A stretch of 64,000 nt of DNA from Symbiodinium sp. CCMP2592. Taxonomy: Eukaryota; Sar; Dinophyceae; Suessiales; Symbiodiniaceae. Below, piece by piece: positions 1 to 9,116 of this stretch; position 1 is the stretch's first letter, and each line of letters begins with the position of its first letter. The stretch covers positions 124,001 to 188,000 of the forward strand of contig CAJNDT010000007.1 of NCBI GenBank assembly GCA_905221615.1, written 5' to 3'. The notes under the pieces are model-generated. The model was not told the DNA's origin, did not search any database, and worked only from the letters and a program-made list of their open reading frames with translations. The translations under genes were made by a program, and so were the position numbers.

Positions 1-3000
1 TCCTTCCCGGCTGCGGGTTGCATCCTGTTGTCTCGTCTTGGATTCATGGTACCAATGGTACCGTACCAGATCTCCGAAACTAGGGCCGCATTTCCCGATG
101 TCGCGGGCTCGACGCCCCGAAGCCGCAAAGAGCGCGGAGGTTCGAGTCGGGGAGACTGCTCAGCGGAACAGGCTAGGTTTGGATCGAAGGCACCTAAGCA
201 TCTATTTCTCCGCACCAATTCTGGCAGTGCTTGTCGCCAGGCGCGCTGACTGCTGACAAGTCATCCAAAGCGGTGGGAAGGATCCCTGTGTTCCATCAGA
301 GCCTTGCCTGGAACCTGTGCCATCGAAGCCTTGGGAGTGGTGGAAGTGCCGGGACGTGCAGCAATGCAGCAGGATGCACAGATGGCGGGGAATCTACCTC
401 AAACCAGCACGACACCGCTCAACCTACATGATGAGTTGAGTGAGAGTCCATTGGATCGTAGTGGAGCTTGCCTGGCCCTGTGCAGCTGTCCAAGCTTTAA
501 CCTTTCTCTTTGCTTGGCAGGAGCATTCAGCAGCTTGGTAGCTACCCTCGTAGGGTCAGTGTATGCACCGCATGGCATCGACTTCTTGCACATGCATACC
601 ATGTACTTGGAGGAGACTTTCTTAGGAGTGGTCTTGGCCCACATAAAGTTGGTTGCTGCAGGCATGTGCTAGATTCTAGATACCTCAATCTGAAAAAAAC
701 TGAGCCCGTACGTCCAGGATTCTATCTGGCAGCGACTGCGACGGGTGGTCCTGGCACGTGGACCCGAAGAATGTTGGTTGGGCAGAACTGGCAGTCGAGG
801 TAAACTGACTGGTGCAAGAGACTGTACCGAGAAGACTAATGTGTTTTGGCATGTTTGGGCACGTTGCAATGAAAGCTCGGATGGAATGCAATGAAAGCTC
901 GGATGGAAGAGACAGGAGGGGAAGAAGGTGGTTGTTGCGCAGGTTTGTGACGCCTCTCCGCGCTACATCGAGGAGCACTCAGAGGCGTCTGCGACATTGG
1001 CTAAGCTGCTCATTTTCAGAGGTCGTCCAACGGCGACACCATGCAGCAAGATCTCAATTAACAGTTTTCGGGATATGTAGGGCCTGCACCCACGATCCAT
1101 GCTCTTGCTGTAGGCATGGCGTACATCACCTGGCCGCTGGTGCCCATGGAAAGTCCAGGTGGCACAAGAACCGAATCCGAGGATGCAAAGTGCTACGCAT
1201 TTCGTCATGCATTGCTGCATTGTTAGTTTTGGACCGCAAATGTCTGAGGCAAATGCGCTTAAAGCAGTCTTTGAAAGGTCCATATTGCGGACCAGAGCCG
1301 GCAAGCATTCGTGCTGTTTGCAGGTGCTCAAAGTTGAGGATCGGAGAGGCAAGCGCCCAGAGTTCATCAGCAAGCCTGCGTTGCGAGGTGGGCTGAAGCG
1401 ATGAATTGCTTTTAAGCGTACTCTCCGAATACTAGTTGCATGCTCTTCAGGCACTGACACTAAGCGCACGTGCTCTAATTCAAGACCTTTACCTTTGTAT
1501 CCCGAAGCTTGGAAGGCTTGAAGAAGCGAGCCGGGAGCTTCATATGTACAGTGTTTACGAGCTTTAGCACTTTAGCATGTTTAAGCCTATGCGAGCCTTG
1601 ACCAGCAGCCGGACAGACGGCACTTATATACTGCCAGCAGAGAGATCCATCGCGAAGAAACATTCGGAGTCTGTGGAGATCTCTGGAGTTGGCCTTGCGT
1701 GCTGACGCGGTGCTGTGCCACAGACAGCACTACAGCAACTCTCCATTCCGTTTCAGCTGACGGGACCCCTGCGCAGGGAGCCCGGGCGGCAGTGCAGCTG
1801 CCGAAGAGGCGAAGAGCCTTCCTAAAATTGTGAGCTCAGGCTTTGTTGTTCTTGGGCTGGCGATGGCTGTAGCCCCTGGAGTCGAAGCGCTTTCCTTTCG
1901 CCCGTACTCCCGTTTGAGCGACCCCCCCCCCCCAGTGGCAGAGCTTCTGACATGAGAAAGCCAATGACTGCTAATGACATGTCACTGATGACAGAGAAAG
2001 CTTCTATCCGCTTGAGAGATGTGGAATGGCATCTTATTCCAGTGGACGCGTTTGCGCAGGCCGCACTCCATGCAGTCTCACTCCAGATCGCTAGGACGTT
2101 CTCGGGGTTGGCTTGGTCCAATAGCAGAGAAACGTCACGGGACTGGCGCTACCTTCATGTCATCGCGCCGATGCCTGCTATTGCGCAGGAGAGTCCGGCA
2201 CCGTGTCTAACTTTGGCTCCACGCTTGGGTCGACCTTCGGGAAGCCTGATGCCGCTCAGCTCGAGCCTAGCCAGGGATCTGCAGCTAAGCACTGCCTGCG
2301 TCGCCGAACTGCAGTCGATTGAAAGCTTCAATCAGCTTCACGCACACTCTTGCACAAAGGTCACGTCATCTCCGCGAGGACCGACCCATTGAGGGCTGCA
2401 TGCAGTATCTTGAGGTGGAGTAAAGTACTCAGTAATATATTCAGCCAGCGAGTGAGAGCGAGATTGCAACTCGTGTTCTTTCGCTTCCCCGAATGAGTCC
2501 CACACTTTGCATGTGTTGAGCTGTACTGAGCTATGACGACAGGCGGAATCCCGAGGATAGTCCTTACCTCGCGCTGTGCTAATCCTGTGTTTGTTATCCA
2601 TATCTGGTTAGAATCTAGTCGGTCTCTGAGCAGCTTGCACCTTGTCACCTGTCACCGCGCAGCCTTTTCGTCCCCGCCCGAACAAGTGTAGGGAGCGCTG
2701 CCATGTCCTTTTAATACTGTCCCGCGTCGCCTCGAACCTTTGTTTGATAGGGGCCGTGTGCCTGTGCTTGCATCGTTTGCTGTAGTGAGGTTGCAGGGGA
2801 CTTGCCCCAACAGAGATTGATCTCCCACCCGAGCTTGACCAAGTGTTAAAAACCGTATCTCTGCAGGTGCAAGTGAACCACTGTAGCTTTAACCTTGGAC
2901 ATGACGTGACGGATGGGGCTTTCTTCTTCTGGACCAAAGCTATGATGACCGTGTAATCAAGCGAACGATACTTTAATAAGATTTAATCACGTTCTCCGCG

Positions 3001-6000
3001 CTTCAATGATAATTGAGCTGCTTGCCTATTGCCGAGCCACCATTCATGCTGTGATTGCCGCATTTCTGCATGCCCTCTCTGCCTTCTCCCCTTCCTTCGT
3101 CGCGATTGCTGACCTATTTTACCTCGGCGTCATCGTCATGCTGCACCAGCACACCGTCATTTGTATCTTCCCTACACATCCGTGGACTTCACCCGATCAC
3201 GGACAATCATGGCAGTTCTAACGCTGACGGAAACGAGCCGCATCGAATGCCACAATGACCGGACGACGGAAGCCCCGACAAAGCTCCAGAGACAGCGAAG
3301 TTCTCACCATCGACGACCGGGTAGCCGTTGAGTGCAGGGCTCCACAACCGAAAGGCGGAGCTGCAGATCGCCAGCCGTGTCGGCACCCCATGTCCGCCGG
3401 CTCGACTCTCCCCACCCCACCCCAACCCAACCCAACCTCCCCCTACGACAAAATCAGCAACCTAGCTAAGCAGCACATTGCGTTCGTCATGTGCACCCAG
3501 TGTTTTTGTGGTAGTTTCCGACAAGTGCCACTCAGGACCTCTGGAGCCACCCGGGCGTATTTGTGCGGGTCTTTTGAACATGGCGCTCATGCGATGCAAC
3601 TGAGTTGAGAATAGCGAGGGTTGCATTGGCGAGTTCGACTGTCCTCTGCCGCCAGGCGCCAGATTTCAAAACAGGCTCACCGTTGCAATGCAATTGCGAT
3701 GGCGGAGGGTTGGAACCAGTCCCTGAGATGGCAAACGGCAGTCGAGTGCTCGCGAGTCTGCTGGCTGCTTCTTCTTGACAGCAACGGCCGTCGGAGGATC
3801 CGAAATCGATGGCGCAGGGAGGGTTGAGTGGAACTGCTGAGCTCCCAGCCAGATGTCGTTCTTGTAGGGCGGAGCTTGCAGGCTTTGCTTGTTTGCCGGG
3901 GCGTGGGAGTGCGAGTCGTGGTTGAAAACCGCAAAGGCTCAGCTGTCCCAGTCTGGGACGAGCACAGCAACCGGTCACAGCCTCGAGGAGCACCGTTCAG
4001 ACCTCTCATGCCTTGGCGCAGGCGCAATCCAGTCTGGGAACAAACACTGCCATAGCCCTCGCTCCGCAAATGCTTCACAGATGCGTTGCCAATCCAAGGT
4101 GCAAACTTTGTGCCATGGACGAAGGCACTTGGGTCAGTCATTGCGAGCCCGGGCAAGCTGGCAAGCTCGGGACTCACTTTCTGTGCTCCAACGTCTTGTG
4201 GTTTCGTTTTTTCATGTCGTTATGGGAAAGGGTTGCTATTTGTGGCCAGGTCCGAAGACGAAAGCCTCTAAGCTTGCAGGCAAGGTCTGAATTTTGAACA
4301 AATTCTCTTAGTGTGTTGAGTGTTGATAACTCTTCCCACATTTCCCACCTTACCGGCTTTCGCAGTCAGGCCGCCCAGGAATGCAGGCCGCCCTCCTCGG
4401 TGCTGTTTTCGGGCATTCCCTGCAGTGCGGCCTCGTCGTCCTCGGGCCTCAATATTCTTTGAAAGCCAGGATAAGCTTCCTGCGAACTTGGCCCTGCGCC
4501 GCTTCCCGAGCCATGTGCAAATGAGTTTGAGTTGGTATTTCCATGGATTGATTTGGGTTTGTCGGGACCAAGGTGCACAGAACATCGAGGCAATGTACCT
4601 TGCTCGTTGTCGGCTGTCGGGCAGTCTTGAAATTGCACACTCGACGAGTAGGGGCTTTGATGCCAAACTGTCCCCTTGCCAATTCCATCCAGGCGAAGTG
4701 CTCGCCAGATGTACGGCGGGCGTTTCGGTCGAAGCCGGTGTGGTGCCCGGAACTGCACAGTTCGTGCGGGCTGTGTGAGGATGGCGGCGCTCATTGTTAA
4801 GGCCTGGATGCACACATATGCTGCATATGCTTGGTAAGACTGGTAAGACAGCTTTGTAGGTTGTATGGCCTGCATGAACAAGACTGGCTGCCAGTTTTGC
4901 AAGCTAACCCTTGGGCCTCGTTTTCCCGAATCTAGTCTAAGTGCTTGAGGCAAGAAGGGTGTTTCTTGCATGAGTGAAGCGTGTCGTCAGTTTAACTGTC
5001 AACAGATTTGGCCAGGGAAGGGCGGGCAGTGTTGGAAACAAAGTCGGTGCAAAACGATAGTAACGATTTTTGTGCAGATGCCAATTGACATTGACAAGCC
5101 TTCGCCTACATGCCTTGAAAGATTTGGCTTGCTGCTGTCACCCAGGTGGAGAAGTGTAGCTGTGCAACGATTACGGCAGGGCCCCCAAGCGCACATGAGT
5201 CGCCAGGAGTTGAACGCACATGTCACATGTCTTCCGCGTTCTGCAGATGGTTATCAGTGTCCTTCGGCATGCTTGCCAGCTGGCACCAGGCCGTGTGGTC
5301 TGCCTGCGACACCTTCTGGGAGATAGACACAACACACTCTGGCGCGATTACCCGACAGGTGGGCTGCATGCTTAAGTGAATTTTTTGTGGTACTTCTGCT
5401 CTTCAAAAGTTAACATGCGCGTGATGGAATTCCCCAGCACTCGCACTTGAAACATGGCAGGTGTACATGGACTTCTTGAAGTACATATGTCCCACAGCCG
5501 CGAATCCAGCAAAAAGAGGCATGCTTAGGGCTCGGTGGCCTTATGCTTGCTGAGGTCAACACGCTCCGCATGCTCCGCAGAGCAAGGCCTTTCTTTGCTG
5601 CGCATGATCCGTTTCGGAAAGCACAAGAACACTGTGTAGTTGCAGAGCGCATGTCACGTTCGTATAGGCTGCATTGCCAGCTGCTCGCTGCACCAAAGAA
5701 AGGTGAAGCTTATCGACATCTACTTCCGAGTATAAGGAGGTTCAACGTCTCCATCTTTTCGATCGTCTGTCCGTCCATATGTTTGTGTGCTGACCTGTTC
5801 TTTGATTTCTCTGCCTTGTCCCTTGCTGTGGAAGCCTGAATCGCATGCGGGTAGTGCTTCTTGAGTGCCTGTGTCTAGCTACCACTTCTACCTCCACCGG
5901 CTCCACAGCTTTATATCTGGGTGTCGCTCCGGTTCTTCGACGGTGTGACAATGTGCAAATCTAGCCATCCGTTTATCTGTTTGCCCCTACCTCTATGACT

Positions 6001-6406
6001 ACCGCTCTGTTTGGTCTCTGCCCGAAAAATGTGCAGCAGAATGCTGCTGCCTACACGATAAGCAACCAACAATGTGCTAGCTATTCTCCAGAACTTCTAC
6101 AGTATAGAGAGTATAGTATAGACTTTGCCCTACTACGACATGTACATGAACTACATGTGTGACGCGTAAATAGACACATTTACCGGTAAATGCATGCACA
6201 CATATCACACGCTGCGCATTTACACATACTGCTGTGTACTGACAAGCAGTAACCTCGCCTGATACGCCGAGAGCGAGTGACAAAAAATACGCACTGCTGT
6301 CATGTGCACTTGCTACCTAGATGTTCTCGCCCACGTGCACAGATACATACTAGTACATACACACGCAACCGAAGGTGGGCGTTGACTCGCACGCATGCAC
6401 ATGGAC
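1..6406. other. Gene-poor stretch, no recognisable gene
   Basis: Short open frames occur on both strands but none shows a recognisable domain or a long run of coding-like residues, and they overlap one another in conflicting frames. Visible landmarks are a 22-bp tandem duplication (865-908) and a C homopolymer near 1921-1933. Small exons of an intron-rich gene could hide here undetected. Confidence 0.5.
865..908. repeat. 22-bp unit duplicated in tandem
   Basis: Positions 865-886 and 887-908 are identical by eye (unit begins TGCAATGAAAGC and ends GGATGGAA). There are only two copies and no flanking homology, so this is a local duplication rather than a satellite. Confidence 0.9.
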
Positions 6407-6430
6407 AGAGAGAGAGAGAGAGAGAGAGAG
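6407..6430. repeat. (AG)n microsatellite
   Basis: About twelve AG dinucleotides. A second (AG)n tract lies at 6579-6599. The stretch between them ends with a structured RNA motif, so the first tract may itself be the tail of an older retroposed copy. Confidence 0.9.
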
Positions 6431-6511
6431 CTGTCGGCAGCGTGGGGAACCTTACCTGCTAGTACAGCCGAGCCTTCAAAGGCGAAACCTTTGAGGGGTA
6501 AGACCACCCGT

Positions 6512-6599
6512 GGCAGGCGGGTGTGCGTGCGCTCACGGGGTGATCGGCCTGGATGCTGCCGTGATCCCCAAGCCCGGAAGAGAGAGAGAGAGAGAGAGA
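6512..6599 (+). ncRNA. Putative three-way-junction RNA motif with (AG)n tail, copy A
   Basis: An outer stem can form between CGGGT (6518-6522) and GCCCG (6572-6576). It encloses one hairpin starting GTG and closing CAC (6522-6536) and a second with GGGG (6537-6540) paired to CCCC (6566-6569) plus an inner GGC/GCC. The motif ends AAGCCCGGA and runs into (AG)n. The same arrangement with different bases recurs at 8661 and 8745. I interpret it as the structured 3' end of a retroposon, possibly the site its reverse transcriptase recognises. The class is unknown, and pairing was judged by eye only. Confidence 0.5.
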
Positions 6600-6617
6600 T
6601 AGCCATTTTGGCTCAAG
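6600..6617 (+). other. Spliced-leader relic (18 nt)
   Basis: TAGCCATTTTGGCTCAAG is the 3' 18 nt of the conserved dinoflagellate spliced leader. It sits directly between the (AG)n tail of the preceding motif and the leader of the 390-aa ORF. This is expected if a trans-spliced mRNA was reverse-transcribed and inserted, with loss of the first few SL bases. It also fixes the transcription direction (+) and 5' end of the retroposed unit. Confidence 0.9.
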
Positions 6618-6890
6618 TGTCCGCACCTTGCCTTGGGGGGGCTGTAAACCCTCCTTGGTACGGGGGGGGGGCACGCGGTTGGCCTGTGGCTGTTCACTAC
6701 AGGAGAGCCGTGCTGCCTTTCCCTGCGGCGCTTGAGTCCCACGCCGCAGCTCATTTTGCTTAAGAGGCCCTAAGGGTTTTGCGCATCACGGGACCCCTTG
6801 ACCACGGCCCTCCTCCGGGAGGTGGGCCGTCAGTAGGGGGGGATCGCCATACTACATCCTCGCGGAACCCACGGCAAACTTCCTGGGGGG

Positions 6891-8063
6891 ATGCAGTGTC
6901 GCATCTGCCGCGAAGCAGGGGGAATATGCCAGCCGGGCATGAGGAAGGTGCACGTGAGGAGCGATCCGGCATGTCGGCTACATGGAGTTGCAAGCTTAGC
7001 CAGTGGACCTGTAGCCAGCCCAAAAGCAAAACCGAAAGCACAAGGCCAGGAGGAGGGGGAGGCCAACTCCAGACGTGCCACCAGTCTCGAACGCATGGTG
7101 CAGCACGAAACACGTGGGGGAATGCACCTCCTATTCCACCCAAGCCCGCTCGATGCATGGATCGGGCGCAGCATACAGTGCGACGAGGACACCGGGGAGC
7201 TCTACGACGAGAAGGGGAAGATGCTGGGGGAGAGCGACCGGGAGGCCTATGCTAGCTACAGGGGGAGACTCTCCCAACGTCAAGCTTTGGGAGCAGCCGC
7301 CGACAAGTTGGTGAAAATCACGGATGAGTACATGCCCCGGATCACCAATGAGACGCACGCCTTCATAATGCGCTTTCCGCACCGCATCCCCAAGCTCCTC
7401 AAAGAAGCCCGCAAAGTGAAGAAGAGGAAGCAAGCGCGGAGGGGGACGGGAACAACACACCGCCGAGCCACGAGAGGGGACCCACAACGGGAGCCCGACG
7501 AGATGACCGTGCCAACCACAGCCAGACCGACCGAGGCAGCCAGCAGCTCGAGGGGGGAAGCAACGACCAGTGCGAAAAAGGAAGACAGTACCCCAGATAC
7601 GCCACCAGACTGGGGAAGCGAAACCAGCCAAGCAGAGGAAGACGGGGGGGCACCGGACGACCATGGTGCAGCCCCGGGGGGACACAACGAGATGGACTAC
7701 CACAGCTACCAGGACGAGGACCCACAATGGCCGTGGGGAGCACACGGCAGACCTTCAGACCGAGAAGCTCACCAAACAAAGCCAGCGGAGCCGTCGGGGG
7801 AACCCAGCGGGAACATGGCCGACCGCAGGAGACCCGCAGAACCAGAAGGAGTGCCCAGGACAACGGAAGGGCAGAGGAAAAGACCGCACCAGCCTGCTGA
7901 CCCACGTGCTGCCACACAGAGGGGGAGAGCGACCGTGAACCTGGTGCCGAGTATAGGCTGGCAAGTGAGGGAGGTACAAGAACACATGGCCCGACGCAGA
8001 GTTGGGGGAAACAACGCAGAGGAGTACATGGCCGACGCAGAGAGGGGAACACGACAGCGATGA
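6891..8063 (+). CDS. Retroposed 390-aa protein, Cys/His N-terminus and hydrophilic tail
   Basis: The ATG at 6891 is the first in a frame closed by a stop about 60 bp upstream; the ORF ends at the TGA at 8061. Residues 3-31 contain spaced Cys and a His (C-x2-C, then further C and C-x2-H), suggesting a small zinc-binding motif. Residues about 70-180 are a compact, mixed-charge region ending in a Lys/Arg-rich stretch. The last 200 residues are low-complexity and rich in Gly, Pro, Glu, Arg, Thr and Asp. I do not recognise the family; a Gag/ORF1-like RNA-binding protein is the best guess, based on its position in an SL-headed retroposed unit. No catalytic motif of a polymerase or endonuclease is visible. 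Confidence 0.6.
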   Translation: MQCRICREAGGICQPGMRKVHVRSDPACRLHGVASLASGPVASPKAKPKAQGQEEGEANSRRATSLERMVQHETRGGMHLLFHPSPLDAWIGRSIQCDEDTGELYDEKGKMLGESDREAYASYRGRLSQRQALGAAADKLVKITDEYMPRITNETHAFIMRFPHRIPKLLKEARKVKKRKQARRGTGTTHRRATRGDPQREPDEMTVPTTARPTEAASSSRGEATTSAKKEDSTPDTPPDWGSETSQAEEDGGAPDDHGAAPGGHNEMDYHSYQDEDPQWPWGAHGRPSDREAHQTKPAEPSGEPSGNMADRRRPAEPEGVPRTTEGQRKRPHQPADPRAATQRGRATVNLVPSIGWQVREVQEHMARRRVGGNNAEEYMADAERGTRQR

Positions 8064-8660
8064 GTACTGAACAGAAGTGAATGTGAGCGTGGCAAAAAAT
8101 TTTCCGAGTCTCGCACACGTGGGAGGGGGGGATGTTGTTTGGTTCTTGCGTTTTGGTTGCCGCTTCCCAGCGTTGTGCTTTGGTTTCGGCCCTCCTCTTT
8201 CCCTACTGTGCCCTGCTGCGAGCCCCGCCCCACTTCGTGGGGAATCTTTTGCAAAACCAACCCTGCCGGGGAATGCACGTACTTTGTACCATACGTGTTA
8301 CATACCACAATCTTTCAGCCACTTTTGCCGATATGGCCGATATGGCAGAGTCCTTCCGTCCTTTTGCAATTCGCTGCAACGCCGTCACTTTTGTGACGAA
8401 GTCTGATCCGCCTCTTTGCCACAATTCAATGCTCCCTCCCGCTTCGAGCTGGGGGGAGCTGCAATTCGACCGGCACTTTTCAGGCCCCCCCGAACCAGCT
8501 CACAACTAAGGATATAGCCATAGGGGCGCGGTGACGAGGCGGGGGTTGTGTCGTGTTTAGAGTTCGGGGGGTTTTCCTGTTTACACCTCGGGGCCTATTT
8601 TGTTTTTCCTTGCCTAATCTGGACTACCCCAAAGCCGTCCACTCACTAAAACAGTGTGAG

Positions 8661-8735
8661 GGACGGGCGGGCGCAACGCCTGAGGGTCGGTCGACCGACC
8701 CGTAAGCCCGGCAGAAAAAACAAAAAGAGAGAGAT
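8661..8735 (+). ncRNA. Putative three-way-junction RNA motif, copy B
   Basis: Outer stem CGGGC (8664-8668) with GCCCG (8706-8710). First inner hairpin GGCG-CAA-CGCC (8670-8680). Linker TGA, then the perfect 18-bp palindrome GGGTCGGTCGACCGACCC (8684-8701), linker GTAA. The 3' tail is GCAGAAAAAACAAAAAGAGAGAG. Comparison with copy C shows base-pair-preserving changes in both inner stems, which argues for an RNA structure. Confidence 0.6.
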
Positions 8736-8744
8736 ACAGGGGGT

Positions 8745-8811
8745 GGACGGGCGGGCTGAAAGCCTGAGGGTCACGACAGTGACCCCTAAGCCCGGCAGAA
8801 GAGAGAGATAG
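8745..8811 (+). ncRNA. Putative three-way-junction RNA motif, copy C
   Basis: Same layout as copy B: outer CGGGC/GCCCG, first hairpin GGCT-GAA-AGCC, linker TGA, second hairpin GGGTCAC-GACA-GTGACCC (8768-8785), linker CTAA, then GCAGAAGAGAGAGA. Relative to copy B the first hairpin changes a G-C closing pair to T-A, and the second changes two adjacent pairs, all with compensating partners. Two adjacent copies at the 3' end of the retroposed unit suggest tail-to-tail insertion or internal duplication. Confidence 0.6.
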
Positions 8812-8950
8812 AAATGTGAGTGTGTGTGTGTGCATATACATATGATATACATATACATGTATCTACATATACATATACACATATATGTACCGTATGCATA
8901 TACTTTTTTACATGTTTAAACTAACTGCTTCATGCATGCATACATACATG
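8812..8950. repeat. TG/TA/TACA microsatellite bordering the DIRS-like element
   Basis: Runs of GTGTGTG, then ATACAT and CATGCATACATACATG. Similar CATACATATACACACAC sequence resumes at about 18106, on the other side of the DIRS-like element. The element therefore appears to sit inside a simple-sequence tract. Confidence 0.85.
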
Positions 8951-8988
8951 TCTCCTAATTATCGGTCTGGTGGGTAGGAATTAGGAGA
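8951..8988. repeat. Perfect 10-bp inverted repeat at left end of DIRS-like element
   Basis: TCTCCTAATT (8951-8960) and AATTAGGAGA (8979-8988) are perfect reverse complements with an 18-nt loop. It lies exactly where microsatellite sequence gives way to the GATC-rich sequence of the element, so it could be part of its terminus. No equally good partner was found at the right end. Confidence 0.7.
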
Positions 8989-9028
8989 TCAGTTTCGCGA
9001 TCGTTGGAACAGACTTGATCTATCTTCT

Positions 9029-9049
9029 CCGTGGCCATTTTGGCGATAG
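9029..9049 (+). other. Diverged spliced-leader relic in DIRS-like leader
   Basis: CCGTGGCCATTTTGGCGATAG matches the SL at 17 of 21 positions by eye, with an unbroken GCCATTTTGGC core. It lies 68 bp before the first ORF on the coding strand. This suggests the element's RNA was once trans-spliced and retrocopied, but the four mismatches make a chance match or functional mimicry possible. Confidence 0.5.
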
Positions 9050-9116
9050 CCGATCGGGCCATACCGAAAAATTCGGCGTGGGAGGTGGAAGTGAATAGGC
9101 TCGCTCGATTGCAGCC

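Larger units (their letters stand above)
6600..8811 (+). mobile_element. SL-headed retroposed element with one ORF and structured tail
   Basis: The unit runs from an SL relic through a leader of about 270 bp, a 390-aa ORF and a G-rich 3' region to two tandem copies of a hairpin motif that end in (A)n/(AG)n. It carries no reverse transcriptase, so it is either a non-autonomous element mobilised in trans or a processed retrogene. Ends are defined by the SL relic and the last (AG) tract. No target-site duplication was identified. Confidence 0.6.

Noticed and set aside
6395-6763. ORFs with Arg-Glu or Leu-Ser runs around the (AG)n tracts
   Set aside because: They are translations of microsatellite sequence on both strands and have no other coding character.
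8661-8811. Hammerhead ribozyme in the hairpin motifs
   Set aside because: CTGA is present next to a stem, but the required CTGANGA and GAAA core elements are not in the right places; the fold fits a generic three-way junction better.
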